Shown in pieces: positions 7,276-14,801 of a stretch of 39,525 nucleotides of DNA (position 1 is its first letter; every line of letters begins with the position of its first letter). Source of the stretch: an uncultured Bacteriovoracaceae bacterium. GTDB lineage: Bacteria; Bdellovibrionota; Bacteriovoracia; Bacteriovoracales; Bacteriovoracaceae. The notes beneath the pieces were generated by a model. That model saw nothing but the letters and a program-made list of their open reading frames with translations, was not told the DNA's origin and ran no database searches. The position numbers and the translations under genes are program-made. The stretch lies in contig CALIJZ010000071.1 of the NCBI GenBank assembly GCA_938017795.1, positions 1-39,525 on the forward strand, in the 5' to 3' direction.

Positions 7276-8193
7276 ATGAGAAAAAAGTTTTCAAATCCAG
7301 AGACTACGTTAAAAGGAGAAAAAAGGGCCTTTGTCTCATTAAATAAATTAGAGACTCTTTGGTTTAACACCGGCACACGTTGTAATCTAGAATGTGAAAA
7401 TTGCTATATTGAATCTTCTCCAACTAACGATCGATTATCTTATATTTCCTTGAAAGACGTATCTACTTATATTGAAGAAATTATTCAAAATAAAATTCCC
7501 ACAGAGCATATTAACTTTACTGGAGGGGAACCATTTTTAAATCCTCAAATGATCACGATATTAGAACTTGTTTTGTCACAAGGATTTAAGTCTACTGTTC
7601 TAACCAATGCTTATAATATTATTAATCGCTATAAAGATGAATTAATTTCTTTACATAAAAAATATCCTGAACAGCTAAGAATAAGAGTTTCTCTTGATCA
7701 TTATACTTTAGAGGTTCATGAAAAAGAACGAGGGAAAAACACTTTTATAAAGACTGTTGAAAACATTAAGTGGCTCAATCAAAATAGTTTCAACCTCTCC
7801 ATTGCAGGTAGATCACTGATTAATGAGTCACAACAAGATGCAATTAAGGGTTATAAAAATCTTTTTTACAATAATGAAATTAATCTAGAAATCACACCTG
7901 ATAGCTTGGTTATATTTCCTGAAATGATTTCCAATGAAGATGTTCCCGAAATAACTACAGATTGTTGGAACATTTTAAATGTTTCTCCAAATTCGATGAT
8001 GTGCTCTACTGAAAGAATGGTAGTTAAAAGAAAAAATGAAGAAAAGCCAGTAATTCTTCCTTGCACTCTACTTGCTTATGACGAGCAATTTGAACTAGGT
8101 AATTCAATTAGTCAGAGTGATAAAAAAGTATTTCTTAACCATGAGTATTGTGCGAAGTTTTGTGTCTTAGGTGGAGCCAGTTGCTCTGGCTAA
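7276..8193 (+). CDS. Radical SAM protein paired with arsM
   Basis: I choose the ATG at 7276, with AAAGG just upstream, over a TTG at 7258 that overlaps arsM; this gives 305 residues. The radical SAM 4Fe-4S motif is CNLECENC (Cys36, Cys40, Cys43), followed by TGGEPFLNP, the glycine-rich SAM-binding motif. The C-terminus carries further cysteines (Cys-Thr-Leu-Leu, then HEYCAKFCVLGGASC), which could bind an auxiliary cluster. Context suggests action on a methylated arsenical or arsenosugar-type product. It is not an obvious ArsS (different residues after the Cys motif and no clear ArsS C-terminal domain) and lacks the non-canonical cysteine motif reported for ArsL. The substrate is unknown. Confidence 0.85.
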   Translation: MRKKFSNPETTLKGEKRAFVSLNKLETLWFNTGTRCNLECENCYIESSPTNDRLSYISLKDVSTYIEEIIQNKIPTEHINFTGGEPFLNPQMITILELVLSQGFKSTVLTNAYNIINRYKDELISLHKKYPEQLRIRVSLDHYTLEVHEKERGKNTFIKTVENIKWLNQNSFNLSIAGRSLINESQQDAIKGYKNLFYNNEINLEITPDSLVIFPEMISNEDVPEITTDCWNILNVSPNSMMCSTERMVVKRKNEEKPVILPCTLLAYDEQFELGNSISQSDKKVFLNHEYCAKFCVLGGASCSG

Positions 8194-8403
8194 AAATACT
8201 TTCTTGAAAATAACACCTAAATAACGCAAGGAGATATTTTCTCTTTATCAATATTTACTTCCTGAAATCAAAAATATTAGCCATAGAGACATTGCGAGAT
8301 ATTAACTTTTCAAATTATACAAAAATTTAAAGTAAGTTTTTTTAAGAAAATGCTTTCCCTTCTCATAAATCAATTGTAGGTTCGGAAAAAAAAGGGAAAC
8401 CAC

Positions 8404-9162
8404 ATGAAAAAATTTATATTATCACTTCTTATTCTTGCCACACCTTTATGGTCTCAAGTTCTAAGTTCAAAAACATCTTTAAGCAGACTCTACATAAAAG
8501 AAGCCAGATCTCTAAACGATAGAGCAATACTTAAAAAAAGCCTATTAGAACTAAAAGATTTTACTACTTCTGATCTTGATACTCCCAGAGACAATGATAA
8601 AAAATACGCTAAATATATTAGTATCGATGAAGCAAGAGACGTTAAATATGCAGCAATGAACAACCCTGTCGTAGCTTCACATCAAACATCAAAATATGAC
8701 CCAAACAACAAAGGGATTGGATTTTGTTTTGGTAGGGCCATGTTTGTAAATATCGACCTAGCATTTAGAAAGTTTGATAGAGACTCAATCAAAAAAGCAT
8801 TTGTCATTGGATCTATGGAAACTCCTGATGGAGCATCTTGGGGATGGCACGTTACAACTATAGTTAAATCAATAAACAGAAGAGGACAGGTTAAGTGGCT
8901 TGCAATTGATCCAATTGTTAATAGTATTGTAACAGTTAAGCAGTGGTATGAAGAAATGTATCAAAACTACTCGACTGATAAAAAATTGAGACTATATATT
9001 ACTGAAGCTGGAAAGTTTGGACCATCGGCTGGAAGTTATCATCACAAGTCATTAACAAACAAGTTTTATAATAATTATTTCACTGACATGCTTGATTGGT
9101 TTAAAAAAGAAAATAAATCTGGAGCTTATGATAACAATTCAATAAGAGTAAAAAAATTCTAG
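8404..9162 (+). CDS. Exported protein-glutamine deamidase-like (papain-fold) protein
   Basis: The 252-residue protein has a clear signal peptide (cleavage likely after about residue 17). Three blocks fit the Cys-His-Asp triad of bacterial protein glutaminases: GFCFGRAM (Cys108) opening a helix, WGWHVTTIV (His149) on a strand, and WLAIDPIV (Asp169) followed by a Trp-containing segment. Spacing and the aliphatic pattern match the glutamine deamidase/protein glutaminase domain family; this is recognition by pattern, not by search. Such enzymes deamidate glutamine side chains of proteins, some as toxins. A role against prey or self envelope proteins is inference. GGGAA lies 8 bases before the ATG. 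About 210 bases upstream contain no gene I can support. Confidence 0.6.
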   Translation: MKKFILSLLILATPLWSQVLSSKTSLSRLYIKEARSLNDRAILKKSLLELKDFTTSDLDTPRDNDKKYAKYISIDEARDVKYAAMNNPVVASHQTSKYDPNNKGIGFCFGRAMFVNIDLAFRKFDRDSIKKAFVIGSMETPDGASWGWHVTTIVKSINRRGQVKWLAIDPIVNSIVTVKQWYEEMYQNYSTDKKLRLYITEAGKFGPSAGSYHHKSLTNKFYNNYFTDMLDWFKKENKSGAYDNNSIRVKKF

Positions 9163-9216
9163 ATTGGATTTTAACATCTAAAATGGATTAATTAAGTTCA
9201 AAACAAAAGCATAATG

Positions 9217-9246
9217 GTCATTTCCTCATTTTCAATAGGAAATGAC
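9217..9246. terminator. Convergent hairpin, probable terminator
   Basis: A perfect 10-bp stem (GTCATTTCCT at 9217-9226, AGGAAATGAC at 9237-9246) with a 10-base loop lies between the convergent genes 8404-9162 and 9290-10204. The U-tract is poor on both sides, so it may stop transcription weakly or act as a 3'-end stabiliser. Confidence 0.5.
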
Positions 9247-9289
9247 TTAAAACTTAATACATTTTATAAGCATTCTATAGAAATAAATT

Positions 9290-10204
9290 TTAAAGAGAGT
9301 TATACAATCTCTCTAGTATAGACTTTCTTTTTATTAAAGCATGAATGTGTTCTACTTTTAAATATGGTGCAAAATTATGAAAAATTTCTCTGTTACTTAT
9401 TTCTTTCAACCTAGATACTAATTTCCTCCCTTCTTCTGTCTTAAGGAAATTTATTCCATTTTCACTTGTAAAACTATTTGTATTAAATGATGCAATACCT
9501 TTTTTATTTCGCATGCCATGATCTATTGCAATCAATCTTCCATTTATATCAAATATATAGTTCCCTTTATGTCGATCAAATCCACCCAGCAAAAAATCAA
9601 AAACCTCTAGTTTTCCTATTTTCTCTGTAGGCACAGTGTCTGTATATTCCTTGGCCATTGTTGAATTTTTCATAAACAGTTGAAGAGAACCTTTTACTCC
9701 ATTATGCTCACGAAAAACTGTTACAGGAACCAGGTCAAAAGAGAATAATTTATCAACTTCATAAGCCAGTACTTCATTACTTGCATCAGCCACGTCCCCC
9801 CAAGAGTCTTCGTTAGGTTTAAATACACCATATGCCTGCATTTCAATTTGTATAACTTTAGCACCAGTTAAACCTACACCTATTTTATGGTCATAGTTTC
9901 TAGTTTCTCCATATTCTAATAATCTCTCAACCTCATATTGAAGTTGTGATTTTTCATAAATTGATTCTGAGTCCCAAATCTGATACTGATAGCTTGCATC
10001 ATTTATTTCAGCTAATTTGGGGTATTCATTATAGTTTGAAGCTGGTTGTAGGTAGCCGCTTATTTTAACTTCAGGTAACTTGAGATTCTCTGAAAGAGCT
10101 GCATCTGATTCTAGAAATCCTATACAGGGTCCCATATTTGCAAAGCCAGAAAAGGAAAATATTAGCAAGAAGTATATTTCAGAAATATTTCTCATGATTA
10201 TCAT
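9290..10204 (-). CDS. Exported protein with HipA/SCO1664-like kinase fold
   Basis: From the ATG at 10204 (304 aa) the N-terminus reads as a signal peptide (hydrophobic about 10-22, then Ala-Asn-Met-Gly). An ATG at 10195 and a GTG at 10276 are alternatives; none has a good ribosome binding site. The body resembles kinases related to HipA and PI3/4-kinases: GVFKP (Lys129, nucleotide-binding), NEVLAYEVDKLF (Glu144), LVPVTV, GSLQLF, a catalytic-loop-like GGFDRHKGNY (Asp210, Asn215) and AIDHG (Asp228), the DFG equivalent. These blocks follow the order seen in SCO1664-family proteins. All key residues are present, so activity is possible. Export would place it outside the ATP-containing cytoplasm, unless it acts in a host or prey cell. 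Low-level similarity to secreted FAM20-type kinases is another reading. Confidence 0.65.
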   Translation of the reverse strand: MIIMRNISEIYFLLIFSFSGFANMGPCIGFLESDAALSENLKLPEVKISGYLQPASNYNEYPKLAEINDASYQYQIWDSESIYEKSQLQYEVERLLEYGETRNYDHKIGVGLTGAKVIQIEMQAYGVFKPNEDSWGDVADASNEVLAYEVDKLFSFDLVPVTVFREHNGVKGSLQLFMKNSTMAKEYTDTVPTEKIGKLEVFDFLLGGFDRHKGNYIFDINGRLIAIDHGMRNKKGIASFNTNSFTSENGINFLKTEEGRKLVSRLKEISNREIFHNFAPYLKVEHIHALIKRKSILERLYNSL

Positions 10205-10354
10205 ATCGGCACATATATCATTTTTCTTATTTTTCCGTTTTACTACATATAATTCTTCACTTTTTACTAAGAGCACTAATACAAAACTATAAAGTTAAAA
10301 TTCATATCGTTTTGAAAATCAATAACCACTTTTCGACCACCGCAGTTTTGCAGT

Positions 10355-10417
10355 TTCCAATAATTCCAATAATTTTAATCATTCCAATAATTTTAATCAT
10401 TTTAATCATTTTAATAA
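10355..10417. repeat. Seven tandem 9-bp repeats (TTYYAATMA)
   Basis: Seven units of exactly 9 bases run without interruption. Units 1, 2 and 4 are TTCCAATAA; units 3, 5 and 6 are TTTTAATCA; unit 7 is TTTTAATAA. Two unit types alternate irregularly, which suggests copy-number change by slippage or unequal exchange. The array lies in the trailer of the minus-strand tRNA-Ser. There are no spacers, so this is not CRISPR. Confidence 0.9.
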
Positions 10418-10422
10418 GTCAG

Positions 10423-10438
10423 TTAGTAAATTTACTAA
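10423..10438. repeat. Perfect 16-bp palindrome next to the tRNA-Ser 3' end
   Basis: TTAGTAAA followed directly by TTTACTAA forms an unbroken palindrome one base from the CCA end of the tRNA gene. It could be a protein-binding site, an integration-related site, or part of the tRNA trailer; it has no loop or T-tract typical of a terminator. Confidence 0.6.
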
Positions 10439-10439
10439 A

Positions 10440-10527
10440 TGGCGGAGAACGAGGGATTCGAACCCCCGGAAGCGCAAACCTCAACAGTTTTCAAAACTGC
10501 CGCCTTCGACCACTCGGCCAGTTCTCC
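10440..10527 (-). tRNA. tRNA-Ser(UGA)
   Basis: On the minus strand the 7-bp acceptor stem GGAGAAC/GTTCTCC closes the molecule, with discriminator G and an encoded CCA (10440-10442). The anticodon loop TTTGAAA gives anticodon UGA, reading UCA and other UCN codons. A long variable arm and the 88-base length are typical of tRNA-Ser, and the T-loop GGTTCGAATCC is conserved. It lies 44 bases downstream of serS on the same strand and may be co-transcribed with it. Confidence 0.97.
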
Positions 10528-10571
10528 GTTATTTGAATTTTTAATATAATTAATACTCTTAAATATGACAA

Positions 10572-11843
10572 TCAGGGTTTTGAAATGACCTCTATTCCAC
10601 CCATATAATTAACTAATTTTTCCGGTATTTTGATTGATCCATCAGCTTGCTGATAGTTCTCCATAATAGCTACAACTGTTCTACCAACTGCTAAACCGGA
10701 TCCATTTAGGGTGTGGGCAAAGTGATTCTTCTTATCTTTTTTGTATCTAATCTTTGCTCTTCTTGCTTGAAAGTCCCAACAATTAGAAATACTAGAAATC
10801 TCTCTAAACTTATCCTGTGAAGGTAGCCAAACCTCTAGATCAATTGTTGACCTTGATCCAAACCCAATATCTCCAGTGCAAAGTCTTACGGCCCTATAGG
10901 GAAGCTCTAAAAGTTCTAGAATTTCACAAGCACTATCAACCATCTCTTTATGAGCAGCAATTGAACTTTCAGAATCAGTGATTTGCACCATTTCAACCTT
11001 ACTAAATTGATGCATTCTAATTAGCCCTCTCGTGTCTTTTCCATAAGATCCAGCTTCGCTTCTAAAGCAAGGAGTAAAAGCTACATATTTTTTTTGGAAC
11101 GATTCTTGTTTGGTAATTGTATTGTTTAATAAATTTGTAACTGGAACTTCAGCTGTTGGAATCAAATACCAATCTTTATTTTCTAACTTGAATAAATCTT
11201 CTCCGAACTTAGGAAGTTGACCTGTCCCATATAATGTAGAAGCTTGTACAATAAACGGAGGAATAATTTCTTCATATCCTTTGTTTACATGGTAATCAAT
11301 CATAAAGTTAGCCAAGGCCCTCTCTAGCCTAGCTATTAAACCTTTATAAACAACAAACCTGGCACCAGTTAACTTAGCTGCAGTTTCAAAATCAAGCATT
11401 CCAAGTTCTTCACCTAAAGTTGCATGATCCTTAACAGTAAAATCAAAAGATCTTATAGTCCCATACTTTTTAATTTCAACATTTGAAGATTCATCTTGAC
11501 CTATAGGTGTATCGTCTTCAATAAAATTTGGAATTCCACTTAATATTTCATCTAGCTTAGCTTCTGATTTTTTAAGTGTTTCTTCTTTTTTCTCTATTGA
11601 TGCTTTCAGGTTTGAAACTTCCGCTTTTACTTCATCAGCGTTTTCACCAGCTTTGATTTTTAGACCAATAGATTTTGAAAGTGAATTAATCTTAGATCTT
11701 ATGTCTTCAACACTAGAGATAAGTTCTTTTCTTTGTTTATTTAACTCTAATGCTTTCGTAATAATACTAGTATCAAATTTTCTTAAAGCTAAGTTCTTTA
11801 AGGCCCAATCCAAATTTTGTTCTAAAATTTTAATATCAATCAT
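10572..11843 (-). CDS. serS: Seryl-tRNA synthetase
   Basis: This 423-residue class II synthetase charges tRNA-Ser with serine in the cytoplasm. The N-terminal 100 residues form the long antiparallel coiled coil that grips the tRNA-Ser variable arm. The catalytic domain shows motif 2 (FRSEAG followed by GLIRMHQFSKVEM, about 254-280) and motif 3 (GLAVGRTVVAIMENYQ, near 390-405) with the ATP-binding Arg. TxE of the serine pocket is seen in PTAEVP. Length is standard. The ATG has TAGGTGAG upstream and starts 7 bases after the stop of the TPR gene, so the two are likely translated from one message. Its own substrate tRNA follows 44 bases downstream. Confidence 0.98.
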   Translation of the reverse strand: MIDIKILEQNLDWALKNLALRKFDTSIITKALELNKQRKELISSVEDIRSKINSLSKSIGLKIKAGENADEVKAEVSNLKASIEKKEETLKKSEAKLDEILSGIPNFIEDDTPIGQDESSNVEIKKYGTIRSFDFTVKDHATLGEELGMLDFETAAKLTGARFVVYKGLIARLERALANFMIDYHVNKGYEEIIPPFIVQASTLYGTGQLPKFGEDLFKLENKDWYLIPTAEVPVTNLLNNTITKQESFQKKYVAFTPCFRSEAGSYGKDTRGLIRMHQFSKVEMVQITDSESSIAAHKEMVDSACEILELLELPYRAVRLCTGDIGFGSRSTIDLEVWLPSQDKFREISSISNCWDFQARRAKIRYKKDKKNHFAHTLNGSGLAVGRTVVAIMENYQQADGSIKIPEKLVNYMGGIEVISKP

Positions 11844-11850
11844 AACTCAC

Positions 11851-14742
11851 CTATATATTTAATATACTTAAATATTTTCTAATTTCTGCTCCTTCCGGAG
11901 CTTCAGGATATACATCAAGGTAAGTATTATAATAATTACTAGCCTCTTTAATTTTCCCCATTTCTTTATACACTTGGGCCAATTGAAAGTATAGATAATG
12001 ATCATCTCCGTCAATTTCAATTGCTTTCATATAATAGTCTACCGATTCAGAATATTGTCCAAATTCTCTTTTGAGACCAGCCGAAATCTTTAACATTTCA
12101 ATCTCAGATGGATCTAGTCTTTGAGCTTTTTTCAAAAGAGTCATTGCAGATTTCTTATCATCTTTTTTTATAAGAGCGATAGCTTTTTGAGTATAACCAT
12201 AAGAGAGCTCTGGATTATTATCAATTTCATATTGAGAAAATTCTAGTGCACCATCGAGGTCACCTTTCATTAATTGAATTTTTGATAATAATGAATTTAC
12301 CTCTGGATATGTCTCTATTCTACTTCTAACTTTACTTAAGACCTTCGAGGCTTCTTCAATTTTATTTGTTCTCATATATGATTTAGCTAGCTCTAAGCTC
12401 ACTTGATGATCAGCAGGATTTACAATTAAATATTTACGAGCATAATCTATTGCAAGATTTTCATTTCCTTCTAGAGTAGCGGCATTCATCATAAATAAGA
12501 AAAACTCAGAATTTTCAGTATTATCTATTTTTACCTTTTTTTCTAGTTCTTGAAAATTTGATATTTGTCCACTTTGATAATAAAAAATAGCAATTTGATT
12601 ATTTATTTTAATAGTATTTACATATTTTGATTTTATGTTTCTTAAATATCCAATTGCAGTCTCTACACCATCTTGTTGATGAATTATTTTAGAATAGAGT
12701 ATTTTATAATCTAAACTTGCAGGCTCATATTTGATTGCACTCAAAATGCTCTCTTTGGCCCTTGCTGGTCTTCCATTATCAAGATAAATTTTAGCCATTT
12801 TATAATGAGCACTATCATTGATCTTATTTTCTTGAATTGATCTTTCAAGCCACAGTAATGACTTTAAATATTGTTCTTTATTAAAATAATATTTTGCAAC
12901 TAATTCTTTATATTTTGATTTATTTATTTCTTCAGTTGTGTTTAATTTATTAATAAATATATTTGCATTTTTTAATTGATATGAAGAGATATAAGCATCT
13001 AAAAGCTTTAAATTTATCTTACTAGATACTCCATATCGAGACAGAGATGTTTTATAATTTTTTATGGCCTCACCATAATATCCAAGCTTTACTTGAACAT
13101 CTGCAAGGTTTACTAAAGATTCTCTAGATTCATAAAAATCCACCGCATTCAAAGATTGAGAAAGAGCTACTTCATATTTTTTTTGTAAAAGAAATTTTTG
13201 TGATTTTAATATCGCATCAATGGATTTTGATTTATTTATAAGAACTGAAATTTCATTATATTTATCATTAGCTTCAAGTTCTGATAAAATTGATACCACA
13301 TCTGATCTTGGGTTTAACTCTAGAGCTTCCTTGAAGTATTTTTGTGCTTTTTCAAATTCACCTTCAACTGCAGTAATAACCCCCATCGATTCCAAAAAAA
13401 ATGATCTAAAGTTTTTATGAAGATGGATATGTTTATCTTTTATTACTTTTAAAATATCCATTGCGCTTGAGTAGTCTTTATTCAAGAAGTGAAACTTTAC
13501 TCCATGTTTTAATACTTTAAAGTTTCCAGGAATATTTCTTCTTCCATCTACAAATAGATTCCCATAATCTTCAAATCTATTTTCTAAGAAAAAATAATTC
13601 AAAAGAGCATCATACATATAAGGATCTTCTTTTCTAGCATCTAAAAATATTGATTTTAATTTTGAAATCTCTTCAAAACCCCCAATCTTTTGCAAAGCAG
13701 ATAAATAATGGGCAAGTGAAATAGATGTCAACTTATTACTCATCTTTCTATAGTTAGCCATAATGAATTTTACCGATTGATATTTTCCAATATTATGATA
13801 AAAAATTAACCAAACTTCTAAGTATCGTGCATTTTTATTAATTTTTTCTTCACCCAATATATCTAATATATTTGCAATTATAATTGAGTCAGACTCTTGT
13901 TTTTGAGAATATGGCAATAAAAGTGAATAAGTTTTTGCTAAATCAACTAATGAATCCTGATGATAATATTCATTCAATGACTTTTTTAGTTCAATAGATT
14001 TATTTATTAAATCTTCATATGAGTTAAAGCTAATTTTTTTTTGTTTTTCATAAATTGCTATTGCTTTTTCTCTATTACCTCCAACTATTTCATCTATGTT
14101 TGTAATATTAGGATATAGATAACTTTTTTTAAGCTCTTCAGTTTCTTCTGGAGAAAAGTCATCATAAAACAAAATGGCTAAGACACATGCAATTATTCCA
14201 TACATTAATATTCTATTTATTGGATCTTTTGCAACTGACTTAATGCTTTCTATGTTTTTTTCTTTATTCTCAAGAACTTGTTCTGTTTCTCTTGCCTCGA
14301 CTAGTGCATCTTTAAATTCATCTATATCATAAAACTTTGTTTTATCTATTTTTTTAGAATTTGTACTAAGCTGCTTAAAAGTTCCGTCAATATTTTCTTT
14401 AACTTCCTCTTGGTTTTTTAATAGATTTTTTTGTGTAACTTTAGTCAGTATTGTTTTATCCAATTGCTCTTCACTAATTAATTCTTCCTGAACTTCACTT
14501 TTACTTAAAATTATTGTTTCATCATCTTTAACATCTAGTATTTCAAGAATTGAGTTTGTATTAGTAGAATCTTTATTTATATTTATAATTTTAGTAAATT
14601 GATTAAGTCCAACCCAATGATCATTGAATTCCTCTCTGACTTTGATATACCTAGGAAGTATTCCTTTATGAACAAAGTTTTCTATCTCATCAAGTAGATA
14701 AGGACCTTTTTCTTCATTATTATGTTTAACAAAATACTTCAT
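11851..14742 (-). CDS. GYF_2 domain - TM helix - TPR repeat protein
   Basis: The 963-residue protein has three parts. Residues 1-55 resemble a GYF_2 domain (Tyr-Phe-Val near the start, Glu-Lys-Gly-Pro-Tyr, and a Trp in the terminal strand). After an acidic, low-complexity linker, a single transmembrane helix lies at about 176-194. The remaining 750 residues are tetratricopeptide repeats, with clear examples such as EKAQKYFKEALELNP, KSAMTLLKKAQRLDP and ESVDYYMKAIEID. Topology would put the GYF_2-like domain in the cytoplasm and the TPR array in the periplasm. It probably serves as a scaffold for a protein complex; the partner is unknown. It lies between nuoN (59-base gap) and serS (7-base gap) without a visible ribosome binding site or terminator. 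Confidence 0.8.
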   Translation of the reverse strand: MKYFVKHNNEEKGPYLLDEIENFVHKGILPRYIKVREEFNDHWVGLNQFTKIININKDSTNTNSILEILDVKDDETIILSKSEVQEELISEEQLDKTILTKVTQKNLLKNQEEVKENIDGTFKQLSTNSKKIDKTKFYDIDEFKDALVEARETEQVLENKEKNIESIKSVAKDPINRILMYGIIACVLAILFYDDFSPEETEELKKSYLYPNITNIDEIVGGNREKAIAIYEKQKKISFNSYEDLINKSIELKKSLNEYYHQDSLVDLAKTYSLLLPYSQKQESDSIIIANILDILGEEKINKNARYLEVWLIFYHNIGKYQSVKFIMANYRKMSNKLTSISLAHYLSALQKIGGFEEISKLKSIFLDARKEDPYMYDALLNYFFLENRFEDYGNLFVDGRRNIPGNFKVLKHGVKFHFLNKDYSSAMDILKVIKDKHIHLHKNFRSFFLESMGVITAVEGEFEKAQKYFKEALELNPRSDVVSILSELEANDKYNEISVLINKSKSIDAILKSQKFLLQKKYEVALSQSLNAVDFYESRESLVNLADVQVKLGYYGEAIKNYKTSLSRYGVSSKINLKLLDAYISSYQLKNANIFINKLNTTEEINKSKYKELVAKYYFNKEQYLKSLLWLERSIQENKINDSAHYKMAKIYLDNGRPARAKESILSAIKYEPASLDYKILYSKIIHQQDGVETAIGYLRNIKSKYVNTIKINNQIAIFYYQSGQISNFQELEKKVKIDNTENSEFFLFMMNAATLEGNENLAIDYARKYLIVNPADHQVSLELAKSYMRTNKIEEASKVLSKVRSRIETYPEVNSLLSKIQLMKGDLDGALEFSQYEIDNNPELSYGYTQKAIALIKKDDKKSAMTLLKKAQRLDPSEIEMLKISAGLKREFGQYSESVDYYMKAIEIDGDDHYLYFQLAQVYKEMGKIKEASNYYNTYLDVYPEAPEGAEIRKYLSILNI

Positions 14743-14801
14743 TAATATATTTAAACTTTTTTTAAGTCTCTGATTGAATTTAATCAGTCACTTATAATTT
14801 A

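Noticed and set aside
7276-8193. ArsL (arsinothricin synthesis) or ArsS identity for the radical SAM gene
   Set aside because: The canonical CX3CX2C motif and the surrounding residues do not fit what I know of ArsL, and no ArsS C-terminal domain is evident.
8194-8403. Small gene after the AAGGAG at about 8228
   Set aside because: No start codon lies at a suitable distance and no frame of reasonable length follows.
10355-10417. CRISPR array
   Set aside because: The repeat units are 9 bases and have no spacers, and no cas gene is near.
10312-10536. Plus-strand open frame with an Arg-Gly-Ile-Arg-Thr-Pro-Gly stretch
   Set aside because: It runs antisense through the tRNA-Ser gene and the 9-bp repeats; the stretch is the usual false translation of a tRNA-Ser complement.
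14743-14801. Terminator between nuoN and the TPR gene
   Set aside because: There is a weak inverted repeat (CTGATT and AATCAG) but the minus strand lacks a T-tract after it.
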